Source: Trebouxia sp. TZW2008
Taxonomy: Eukaryota; Chlorophyta; Trebouxiophyceae; Trebouxiales; Trebouxiaceae
Direction of reading: 5' to 3'
Length of the DNA: 64,000 nt
Assembly: GCA_002118135.1 (NCBI GenBank)
Contig: BDIU01000215.1
Location: 62,001 to 126,000 of the forward strand
Below, one piece after another: positions 48,801-59,200 of this stretch; within the stretch, counting starts at the first letter, position 1, and each line of letters begins with the position of its first letter. The translations under genes and the position numbers were made by a program. The notes under the pieces were generated by a model that was given only the letters and a program-made list of their open reading frames with translations, was not told the DNA's origin and made no database searches.

Positions 48801-51800
48801 TCACCTGTCTCTAACAGCTAAACTAAGTAACAAGGGGTTAGTCCTAAGATGACGGGCCTCTGAAAGGGTTTCATGCTGGTGACATCAGAGCAGCATCGAC
48901 CCCTTTCCTTGCCCATCAGGTATTAGCAACCACTCTCGCCTGTCTTAGATAGCTAATCTAGGTAGCATGGGGTTAGTCACCAGATGACTGGCCTCTGAAA
49001 GGGTTTCATGCTTGTGACATCAGAGCAGCGTTGACCCCTTTCCTTGCCCATCAGGTATTAGCAGCCACTCTCGCCTGTCTCAAACAGCTAAATTTAAGTA
49101 GCATGGGGCTTTTCCCCAAACGACTGGCTTCTGAAAGGGTCACCAGTGCCGGTGACACCAGAGCAGCATTGAACCCTTCCCTGGTCCATCAAACTTTGCC
49201 CTAACATCCTCACCCATCAAGCCACCTCAGCTGAGCCCAAGTAGCTTGACAATACTTTTCAGATGGTTGATGCCTGAACTGGGCCCGTAGTGAGACCAGA
49301 ATGTCCTGTTTGTGCTTGTGCGAGGAAGTTGAAAACACCTCTGACATGAGGCAGCCAACTGTTCCAAGCGCTTTTGGCTCACATAAATGAGACGAAAAAT
49401 ACGTCACGATTGTGTCTACATGTGTGCAGATGCAGATGCATGCTAGCAATTACAGCTGGCTCTTGTATGGCAATGACCATCTCCTCGTATCGTGTGTGTA
49501 CATGCGTGAATCTAAATCTAGGCTGGTCAAAAAAACTGGCTGCCTGATGGAGATGGCGATACGCTACCCCTGTGTCTGTATACGTGCACATGCAGATGCA
49601 AGCTGGTATTCACAGCTGGCTGCTCTCAAAGGATGACCATGTCCTCTTGTTGTGTCTGCATGTGTGTGCGTCCAAATGTGTGCCAGTGACTACAGGTAGC
49701 TGCTGTTTGGAGATACTGACACTGTGTTCTGTTTAAGGGGAGGCAATTGCTCACAATACGCGTGCACTTATTAATAGAATCGCACAGGCTTAAAGACACC
49801 TGCTGGATGTATGCTGATGTATGCGCTCTTTTTGTGTGTATGTGTGTGCTTACAGATGTAGCTGGTACCCGCAGCTGGTTGCTGTGTGGATTCACGAAAA
49901 CCTCTGACTTTGTCTGTGTGTCTTGGAATGCAGATCTAAGCTGGTGAACACAGCTAGCTACTGCAAAGAGACGCGTTCTCACTGTTTCTATGTTTCATTG
50001 CAGATGTATGCTGGTAATTACAGCTGGCTGCTATATGGAGATGACAGCGCCCTCTTCTGCAAAGGGCTGGGCATTGCCCTCACTATGTGTGTATGTGTGA
50101 ATACAAGCGTACAGTGGTACTGACATCTGATGGATGTATGCAAATGTATACGCTCTTACAGTGTGTATGTGTCTGCTTACAGATGTATGCTGGTAATTAC
50201 AGCTGGCTGCTGTATGGAGATGATGACACAGTCTTCTTCATAGATTCTGTCAGTGAGCTGCTGCAAGACTTTGACCCTAGCCTTCCATATCTCATCACAG
50301 GTATGGTCTTTTGGCAAAGTTTGCTGATCTTGAGCTCAAACTTCAAACTCTGTGTAAAGTCTCTCTTTGAGCTGCTGCAAGACCTTGCCACTAGCCTTCC
50401 ATACCTGATTACAGGTATTCCTTACGCGCAACACTTGTGCTCTTGAGGCTGATGTCATTGCACTTGAGGTGCATCCAATGCGATTGTGCTGATGGTGCGT
50501 CACATGTGCGACATCCATTTGTATCAGGTATGGTTTGCGTATGTCACAGTGTTTGCAACAAGGTAACATCTGCATCAGCGTGGCATCTTTATGCAGGCGA
50601 GACGGCTGAGCATATTGTCACAACCACTATGCAATAGCACGACGCTGCCTTCAATCATCAGCATGACTTAGTGCATGTGACTTCAGATGACTAAGCAAGA
50701 CCATGTCATTGCAAATCATCACTGACAGACAAGGCGGATGCTGAAGCGCATTGTTACCCGCATGAGAGCACCCAGGAGGTTATCTTTTTTCCTGCATGAC
50801 TCAAGAAGGCCCAAGTGACTGCAGATGGCAAAACCATATGATTGCAAATCATACTGATGGACAGGTATTACAGATGCAGAGGCACATTTCCACTCACTTG
50901 AGAGGTGCCCAGATGGGTGACAGCCCATCTCACTGCAAGTTACTAAGCAAGACCATGTGACTGCAGATCATTACCGTTGGGCAGACAGGACAGATGCAGA
51001 AGCGCATTCCACCCGCATGAGAAAGTCCCTAGGTGTTTGCCTTGGCACTTGCCCATCCAATACTATGACTCAAGCTCAATCATGTAAGTGTACATTACTA
51101 AGCAAGACCATGTGAGTGCATGCAGATCATTACTGGTGGGCAGATAAGACAGATGCAGAAGCGCATTTTCACCCGCATGAGAGGGCTCCCAGATGCTTGC
51201 CTTGTCACTGGACTCAAGAGGATCAGGAACGGTCTCTAAGGGCAGATGGCTACAAGCCCTTTGTGGGTTATCCCGCCTGCCCCTGTACTGCAGAGCACAT
51301 CTGCAGATATGATGAACGGGGGTTCTTTGATGAAGACTGCAGCATGCCTGTTCACCCTCACAGAGCTTACAGGTAAAGTCCAATTCACACTGCATATCAG
51401 ACTCAGGTTGCATTGGAAACAGGGTATGCAGTTGTGCTGTTGCGCATTGTAAGACATGAGGAGCTGTGGATCTTTGATGAGGATTGCAGCGTGCCTGTTC
51501 ACCCGCATAGAGCTTACAGGTAGCTTTTGAGGTGCTGTTGACTGAGCCAGGGTCTGGCCTGTGCGTATATACATCTGTTGAGCCACAGGCCAGGACCCCA
51601 TCTGCACTGTGCATCATTTGTTGATTTTGGCTATAGCACATCTGTAGATGCTGAGCGAGGGTTCTTAGACAAGGATTGAAGATGCCTGTGCACCCTCATA
51701 GAGCTTACAGGTGAAGCCTTGTGTAATAGTGGCTTCCGCAAGTGTCAGCACAAGTGCTAGGTGTATGTGATCCAAGCCCTAGTTTGCCTCACCATGACGG

Positions 51801-54800
51801 GCCATACTGAGTACAAAGCTGGTGTTTCTTGACTGTTTTTGTTCATAGAGACTGCCGTCATGATGCCTAACAGCATGGTGTTGGTTTTCTCTTATTTGTA
51901 TGTTTGCTTGAGCATTGCCTCAACAATGTGTGTGTGGTGCTGCAGCATACATGGGGGAGCAGGGGCCATAATGAGTATAGGGCTGATGGAGCGACTGCCC
52001 CTGAGCTTCATGGAGGACTGCATGGCGGAGATGTCAGGCACTGGTGAGTCATGTGGCTGCTTTGTGCCCCTGCCCTTGGAAAAGATTTTGCCTTGCAAAA
52101 AGGCCTTGCATTTTGTTATGGCTAAATGCTGCTGCTATATTGGCAGCAATGCACAATTCTGCATGAGAGACATGTCAGGCACTGGTGAGTCATCCCTCTG
52201 CATTGTGCCCTTTGCCCTGCATGGCGGACTTGTCAAAGCACTGGTGAGTCATTCTGCTGCAATGTACCCCTTGCCCTGCATGGCGGCTTTGCTAGGCGCC
52301 GATGAGTCATCCTGGTGCAATAGGCCCTTGCTCCTTGAAGTGCCCTTGAACCTTGAAGTGCCCTTGCACTGCATTCTGGTTGTGCCAGCATCCAGGCTAC
52401 AGCTGTTGTGGTCCTGAATACGAAGCCAGCCTGAAGCTGGTTCTGATCATTTTGATGCGCTGTTTCAGGTGGGGATGCATTTCTGTCCAGATGTGTGGGG
52501 AAGGCCGGGTATGCTTTCACAGACCCAGGCTACAGCTCCTACCATCGGGAGACCAAGATTTTGACCCCAAACTAGAAGCCAGCCAGAAGCTGGTGCAGGA
52601 TCTCAGCAAATCATCACATTTTTGATGCGGTGTGGTGCTGATTCAGGTGGTGATGCATTTCTGTCCAGATGTGTGTGGAAGGCCGGGTATGCTTTCACAG
52701 ACCCAGGTTACAGCTTTTATCACTGGGAGGCCAAGAGCTTTGACCCTGGACCAGAAGCCAGCCAGAAGCTAGTACAGGACTTCAGTACTGCACTGATGGG
52801 AAGTTGTGCTGAAGAGCCTTTGGTGAGCTAACACCAATCATTGATTTACAGTGCACAATTCACACTGAAGCTGTCAACATATACTTATTATGTTACATTG
52901 GATAGATCAGAGGGTCTGACTCGCACATCATATGCACTGCTTCAATGGGAAGCTGCACTGAAGATTTCTTGATGAATCGACATCAGAATTGACTATATGG
53001 TATACATTATGTATTCTAATGTATATATGCAAGGTATTGATGATGTTAATATGAAATGAACCTAATGTATAGAAAAGATGCTGATGCTGCTGCTGCTGAT
53101 GCTGATGCTGATGCTGATGCTGCAATGGAAAGCTCTTGGTAAGCAGACGTCATCATCACTTGTGTGTTGCCAGTCATGTGCATCCGACCGCAAGTCCATG
53201 TGGACTGACATGCATGTTTGTGCAGCAAGCTGCTTCTTCAGTCCTGTTTTGTGGCACCTGAAGGCTGCTTCTGCGTCAAGGTGCCTGTCTGTAAGCAGAT
53301 ACCTGTCACATAGCTACAAGTCATGTTTGCCAGAGTGCAGGAAGTCATCGCTCACACATATATATTTGCAACACTGACCACTGAACAGTTGCTAAATCCA
53401 AGCACTTGCAGGGTTATGTCATGGTCATGTAAGCATGGGTGTCTGTGGGTGTGTGCAAATTCTGTTCAGAGTCCAGCAAATGTCAGTTTTGTTGAGTTTG
53501 ACAATAGACAGGTATCTGTCAAGCATTCAAAAACCTAAGCATACGTGCAAGTCATGTGTGCCTTCATGCAGGAAGTCATCAGTCACATAGCCACAAGTCA
53601 TGTGAGGGCTCAACAGCAAGGCCTCACAGAAGCCACTCAGATTACGCACACACTCGCACACATTTATGACAGATGGCGCCAGCGAGTTAAATCGATCATC
53701 TCAGAAGCTCGCCCTCAGCGCTCAGCTGTTTCAGAGTCCACCCTTCCCTCTTCATCACTCAGATCCAGAACCCATGCAAGCGGTACAGGTGCTGACTTTG
53801 GCGATTTGAATCTGATTCCCAAGGGACTTCCCAAGTCTGCTGTGTATGAGGTCGAGTCAGACTCAGGCAATGCGCTGTTGGCGGGAAACAGCGCCATGTC
53901 AGCAGCTGAGGCCAGACTACAAGATGTGGCGGCAAAACAGCAAGCCTTGGGGTTGGAGGCATTTCAAGGGGCTGATTCTGGCGGGAACCTGTTTCACGCG
54001 GGAGGCTCATCAGAGGGCTTTTTGAATTTGGTCGGTGAGGACGAGGACAACCTGGCCACACAACAGCAGATTGAAGAAGAAGAGCTGAAGGCTGCAACTG
54101 GTACTGCTCTCTTTGATGCGTATACTCAAATCTCTTGTGACCATGGTCTTGTCAAGTTTTGGCATGCTCAGGCACTGCTTGTGTGCAATGAAAAGCAGCT
54201 TTCCACATGCACAGCTGGAGCGTAATGTTTGGTCACTGCAGCCCTCTATGCTTTTGCTGCAGCACTGTACTCAACTGATTGCCCTTCAGCTGTCAGGCCT
54301 TTGTGCAGTTGCCTCTGAGTCACAACTGACTTCAGCTGCATGAGCAAGACCTGAGATGTGTTTGAGCACACGCTTGCCCAGCTGCTGCTGCTCACTGTGG
54401 CTTTTGGTATGACGCTATGCATGAAGTTCTCTCAATGTTCTTTTGGCACCCTGAATGTTGGGTGATAGACGCCAACTCCTGTGTTCCACAAGAGAGTTTT
54501 GATGTTAGATTTTCGATGTTGGTTTTGCAGAGGAGGCAGCACCAGGATTTGACCCAAATCAAGAAGCTGCAAGAGCCGCTTTTGTCAACAGCAAATCTGA
54601 AGAAGTTGAGGAAAGCAGACAAATTTCAAATACAGATTTGGCGGGAACAGACTTTGACCGTCTTCTTGAAGCAGCTTCATCCGGGGGCAAGAGCGACATT
54701 CAGGATTCTATCCCTGGCGGGAGACTCAATGGAATTGATCTGCAAGGAGCCACGCGGCGAACGAACAACACTCTGAACGCTACTGCGACAGGCATGGATA

Positions 54801-55132
54801 GATCAGGGTCTGGAAACCCTCACACTTTGACAGATACCTTACAGCAGTTACAGCAAGAACAGCAGCGTAAGGCGGATGCTGCTAAAGCATCTGCCAAAAC
54901 AAAGGCTGGCAGAACCTCAGCCAAAGACTTGCCGTGGAGTCAACTGAAAGCAGTAGCAGAGGAATCTACTGCTGCTGATGATGAACGGCAGCTGCTCAAT
55001 AGAGATCCTGTTAGTCATGCCAGTCATGGCCAGCTTCTGGGCAGGAGTCAAAACAGCAATGGCCTCAATCAGCAAACAACTGAAGACAATTTGGATGACG
55101 CATCCCAATCAATGACAGCTTTCACAGGCTAA
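45861..55132 (+). CDS. Fringe-like (GT31/DUF604-type) glycosyltransferase, type II membrane protein
   Basis: Probable Golgi glycosyltransferase. Exon 1 (45861-46106) has basic RRRITQLWRQKHGR before the signal anchor LILLAPVAVLLFTVVW, giving type II topology. Exon from 46600 is a Ser/Thr/acidic stem with an (E)n run; its 3' end could not be phased. Then 48091-48183, 48207-48371, 50183-50300 (WLLYGDDDTVFFID, the metal-binding DDD motif), 51126-51372 (WWADKTDAEAHFHPHE), 51946-52043 (HGGAGAIMSIGLM, the Fringe GGAG motif), 52647-52822 (GGDAFLSRCVWKAGYAFTD), 53572-54100 and 54531-55132 (stop). All listed joins after 48091, including the 48371/50183 join, are in phase. The C-terminal ~375 residues are acidic/Gln/Ala-rich and unlike the catalytic family. 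Acceptor sugar and donor are unknown. Introns carry copies of nearly every catalytic exon. Confidence 0.85.
47410..47640 (+). repeat. Two-copy ~125-bp tandem duplication in GT intron
   Basis: GCCATGCCAAGCGACCGCAG...TTGCCTTTGGTAGAGGCCAG + TAGGGCTTGGCGCAAGGTAA (47430-47490) recurs at about 47555-47618 with roughly 80% similarity by eye. The preserved GCAAGGTA looks like a donor, so an unrecognised exon copy is possible in this 1.1-kb gap. Confidence 0.65.
48285..49180 (+). repeat. ~132-bp tandem copies of GT exon 48207-48371 3' half
   Basis: After the intact exon (PDDWPLKGLHAGDTRAALTP...AHQ) the block CCAGATGACTGGCCTCTGA + GGGTTTCATGCTGGTGACA + CTTGCCCATCAGGTATTAGC recurs about six times, starting near 48430, 48580, 48705, 48840, 48970 and 49105. 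Regular spacing of 131-134 bp holds for the last four. Most copies keep the CAG|GTATTA donor. Confidence 0.88.
49418..50182 (+). repeat. Decayed tandem copies of the GT DDD-motif exon
   Basis: Six upstream copies of CAGATGTATGCTGGTAATTA + CAGCTGGCTGCTGTATGGAG lie near 49427, 49590, 49670, 49855, 49930 and 50003. The intact exon starts at 50183. The 50003 copy is nearest, reading GNYSWLLYGDD but continuing SALF instead of DTVFF. Others have lost the Asp codons. Acceptor-like CAG is retained in most. Confidence 0.88.
50301..50420 (+). repeat. Copy of the DDD exon 3' end
   Basis: 50360-50416 repeats GAGCTGCTGCAAGAC + CTAGCCTTCCATA + TTACAGGTATT from the end of exon 50183-50300, including the donor. 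Confidence 0.8.
50715..51125 (+). repeat. Tandem copies of GT exon 51126 5' part
   Basis: Copies near 50720, 50860 and 50965 repeat GCAGATCATTAC-GTTGGGCAGACA + GACAGATGCAGAAGCGCAT + CACCCGCATGAGA, the WWADKTDAEAHFHPHE-coding start. Spacing is about 105-155 bp. Small indels break the frame. Confidence 0.82.
51373..51715 (+). repeat. Copies of GT exon 51126-51372 3' end
   Basis: TTTGATGAGGATTGCAGCGT + GCCTGTTCACCCGCATAGAG + CTTACAGGTA (51470-51523) and a third copy at about 51655-51713 repeat the exon end plus donor. Confidence 0.82.
52044..52310 (+). repeat. Copies of GT exon 51946-52043 3' end
   Basis: Blocks near 52165-52195, 52220-52250 and 52275-52310 repeat CATGTCAGGCACTGGTGAGT + CAT and the following TGTGCCC(T)TTGCCCTG intron piece. 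Confidence 0.75.
52468..52646 (+). repeat. Near-intact copy of GT exon 52647-52822
   Basis: 52468-52610 repeats TTTCAGGTGGGGATGCATTT + CTGTCCAGATGTGTGGGGAA and continues to the EASQKLVQD-coding stretch. A one-base difference around GTGTGGGGAAGGCC versus GTGTGTGGAAGGCC and TCCTACC changes break the frame. It is about 178 bp upstream of the used exon. Confidence 0.82.
53078..53122. repeat. GCTGAT/GCT microsatellite
   Basis: Simple-sequence run of GATGCTGCTGCTGCTGATGC followed by several GATGCT units in a GT intron. Confidence 0.85.
53356..53495 (+). repeat. Dispersed repeat, diverged copy
   Basis: Matches the first ~120 bp of the 55385-55578 repeat (TATATATTTGCAACACTGAC, GCAGGGTTATGTCATGG, GTGTCTGTGGGTGTGTGCAA) with clear divergence. 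It lies in the GT intron before exon 53572. Confidence 0.75.
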
Positions 55133-55384
55133 TGTGTCATAACGTTTTTGCATAATATGTTTGCATATGTAGTGTCCCTCAGCTTTCATGACTGTACAGA
55201 TGATCTGTGCCAAGGCATTCACGAGTTTGACCAATGACGTGTGGTATTGACAGAAGGTTTGGCCTTGCACATGTTTTGAGTGTGTCCTCTTGTCATGCTG
55301 AATGCAGCCTTTGTTTGATTGAAACGTTTTGATTGAAATGATTTTGAACAATGCATTTTGCTATCAGATGGCCACTTTTGTTCA
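55133..55384. other. GT 3' flank
   Basis: Likely 3' UTR of the glycosyltransferase. No feature beyond short AT-rich tracts. Confidence 0.5.
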
Positions 55385-55578
55385 TGTATATATTTACACC
55401 GCTGATCACTGACCATTTGCTTTTACTAAGCATTTGCAGGGTTATGTCATGGTTATCTAAGCAGGTGTGTCTGTGAGTGTGTGCAATACCCTGTCAGAAT
55501 CCTGTAATTTCAAATGCCAGGTTTTAACATCCTGACAACACCAAGCAGTATGTGAGTATCCCAAACCCTACAGAAGTA
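55385..55578 (+). repeat. Dispersed ~195-bp repeat (copy A)
   Basis: Nearly identical, in inverted orientation, to 63154-63352. The shared core includes GACCATTTGCTTTTACTAAG, GCAGGGTTATGTCATGGTTA and TAATTTCAAATGCCAGGTTT, ending CCCAAACCCTACAGAAGTA. No coding potential and no obvious terminal inverted repeats. Confidence 0.9.
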
Positions 55579-56233
55579 TTACCAGCAGACATGTGTTTGC
55601 TTATCTCAGTTGCTGTTAGTTAGGAATCTCGTCTTCCTGTTCCCTGACTGGTTAGCCGCACAGACGACTTTTGACCCAGCAACACTCTGGATAACAATTC
55701 AGAGACAGAGAGCCGACATCCTTGCAAGTATCACCCTCACGCAAAAATTTGTCCTGTGCGCTACTCTGTTTCACAGAGCACGTAACAAGCACACACAGTA
55801 GCTCTACAGCAAAATTTCAAATATCTGGCCTTTCCCTTTTTGTTGACTGACGGCGTCGGTGACGCTTGGTTTTTGCGGCTTTGATGAGCAAACTGACAAG
55901 CAAGAGTCAAATTCCTGAACTGACTTTGCGTGCTCGTTCGGTCACTAGCACGCTGATTCATGCTGATGTGTTGGCTGAGGTTGCTACATTGCTGATCACA
56001 ACTTTCAGGCCCTGATGTACATTAAATTCATCACGTATGCGCGTTGACAAACATGTGCTGCATGTCACACCAATTGCTTGCCTGAACTGTCACTTCTCTA
56101 AAACGTTTACACTGCATATCTGTCAACATAGCTAGAAGCATACACCGCACCAAACACATGTACAACCAGCAGCAGCAACATCATAATTACTAGCTGCATG
56201 TCTAGTGTTCCACCATACTTCTGTTGCACACTG
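55579..56233. other. Convergent intergenic region
   Basis: Remaining sequence between dispersed repeat A and the stop of the minus-strand kinase-like gene. No supported gene; it probably includes that gene's 3' UTR. Confidence 0.5.
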
Positions 56234-59200
56234 TCACATGATGCCTCCAGCCATGTCTTGCTGGCTGTTCTGTGCAAAGACAGCACGCAAGCTGCAAAGC
56301 TCTTCTTCACACTGAGCAAGACTCGGAGATAGTGCTGAATGGCTGAAATCAACGAAGTATACCCGTGCCTTGTTGCCATCAACAACTAACACAATGTTGT
56401 TAGGATGCAAATCATTCACCAAAATGCTGCATCTGTGCACCTTCCGGAGGGCTTCTTCAGCCGATGGCAGCAGTGCCATGTCGTCTGCATCACATCTGCA
56501 TTAGACGACTCTTTTCTACAATAGGCTTTCTTGACAAGCTTATATCAGGCACATTCTGACACTGCTAAGAGCAACTTAATACCTGGCTCAGGGTGCCACC
56601 CATGTAGCAATGTTGTGCCCAGCCCATAGCCATGCCCATGTCCCGTCAGTGCTCCAGCAAGCAATACATGAGGCACACACTGACCCCATAGACTGCGTAG
56701 AGCCATTAAGCAGCTTGTCTGGTGATGAAGACTGCGATGCTTGCTGGACTCAAGACTGGCTATTTTCAAAGCCATCTTCTGCCCTGTGTGTGTCCTGTAA
56801 TGATGAACACAGGTCTTCAGGTAAAGCAAGAGACTTGTGGTTTTGGTGATTTGCAATGTAGCTTGTGCACTTCAAGTGACCACAAATTGCAGCAGTCAGT
56901 GAACAGTTCCAAGTATTGTGCAACAAACACTAGCAAGATGTAGCAATGCATATGCAATGACTCAGCTGTGTTCTTGAAGGCTTGATGTTGGACTTCTTGA
57001 GTCAAAGAGGGCACATGGATGCTATAGGCACCACAGGCACTAGCGCCAGCAACACTTTCACTCTTTACTTAACTGTAGAGGAATGGTGGTGTACCTAGCA
57101 TGGAAATCTGGCCCGCTGGTCCCCAAAGCAAGGACAGAAAGTATGTGTCCAATCTTGAACTCAGAAGCTGCTCGCTGAGCAACAACTTCTGCACAGTCCA
57201 TTCTGAACAGCAGATGTGTGAGGCAGCAAGAGTGCTGCATTGGCATGCAAAGCGACTTGCAAGGACTGCTGCTTTTGCTTGGATCTGCCAACAGCAGCAT
57301 TGTTGAAAGACTGTGGGAGGGCGGGCGTGCCAGCACCAGGCGTTGGACTCAGTTTCTTATTCTTCAGGTTACTTATGTTCGCTTTCGTCCGCTTGGATTG
57401 GCGCATAGGAATAGTAGCTAATGGATGGTGCGTGAGGGTCTGCCACGGCTGAAGTCTCTTACCTTTCAGGGACATGGAAGTCACCCATGCATGAACCTGC
57501 ACAGATGACAAGCAATTGCTTTTGGCTGCATGTGAGTTGGATGCCATGATGCATGATGGGAAAAGCCAACCTGTAGGACTGTTGGACAGGCGGCATCATA
57601 ATGGAGTGGCTGGGAGATCTGCATGTGATTTTTGCCGTCCATGATGAAAGCCCAACTCCACAGAAGGTTACTGATCATCCCGTATTGCATGCCATGCGCT
57701 GCACTATATGCATTAACCTGCAATAATAGTCACGACTTGAGGAGCGACGGCTACACAACACGCCACACTTGGACAGCTTGCTGACAACATAGCAAAATGC
57801 AAGAACGATGACAATTCATGATCAAGATGGATATTTATCATAAAAACACCTGAGCAACTACGGCATCCACATTGCTCTGTAGCACTGCAGGAATATTATG
57901 TTGGTTGCGAGACCAAATTCCAGGTAAATCTGGTGGGTGGTCCCAATCAATAGGCTGATCTCTGCCATGTAAGGACAGCCTCTCCCTGCATGTCGTTCAA
58001 ACATGGTCACCCATGCTTTGCTGCAGCTAAACAAAGGTGGTGGCAGCTGAAACAGTGCTTGCAAAGCCTGCTGGGAGCAAAACAAAGCTTATTTGTGGAC
58101 GAGGTTGCAGGTCTGGCATGACAAAGATGAAGACAGAGGGCCTTACAAGCGCTTGGCCTCCACAACGCTGAGGCACCTATCAGAAGCAGATGCAGCACCC
58201 TTTAACAAGTAGTCAAAGGTCCAAGAATGCTTTGCTCGAGACTCCTGTTCTGCAATCTCTTGGGCGATGCCCTTTGCATGAATGGAGCCATCATCTGTCT
58301 GCAAGAGGAGGCAGCAACACTAGACTTCAGATGGCCTTTGAGCATCTAGCATGGCTTGGAAGCAAAAAGGTAGATGTGCTGTAGACACAACAAGAACTGT
58401 TGCGCCCGGAATGCTATCCTGTATGCATGCACAATATTGCCCGCTGACCCTGCGACACTTACCTCCAGCGGCTTTTCGCTGTCTGCGTCGTCTTGAAGTC
58501 TATGTTGGGCAAGGGCGTGGGCAGAAGCTTGGGCCGCCTAGGATCACAGTTTGGCATGTAGCGGATCAACGCATTGTGGCATAAACTGTGCATGCAGACA
58601 GCTTGCACAAAATATTACCACATCAGAATGTATCTGCGTGTTGTTGCCCTGAGCATGCCACTGTGCACTAAGCCCTGCTTGTCCCTCATCCTGCTCAAAG
58701 TAAAGACTGAAATTCATCAAACTGTTTGTTGACTCAACTACAGCGCCGTCCCAAATCTTGTCGACTGCAGCCTCCCTTGCTGCCAACTGCATGCAAGAGC
58801 ACAACTGAAACCTGACTATCGGGCACTGCAGCAACTTTTGAAAAGGGCTGTAATTGCACGCAATGACTGCATGAAGCAAATCAGTGTCGAGGCATAGGCA
58901 GACAAGGTGTGTGTGTATGATGCAATGCATGTGTTGTCAATTGCACGTGTGTGGATGCTGCGTGACCCGGACAGCACATGTGCCTTGCAGTGCATCACCA
59001 TGAATGAGCACAGAAAATTCGAGCTCAAGCATGCCAATACATGCACTAAACAGTTTTCAAAGCCACCATTGCAAACAATTGTCTGGCTTACGCTGAGTCT
59101 TCTGTAGTCGATAGGTTTGAAGCGTTCAGGCGTTGCAGGCAGACCATCTATAAATGCCTGGACAGTTGGAGCCACATCAAAAGCTTGCACTGTTTCTGGG

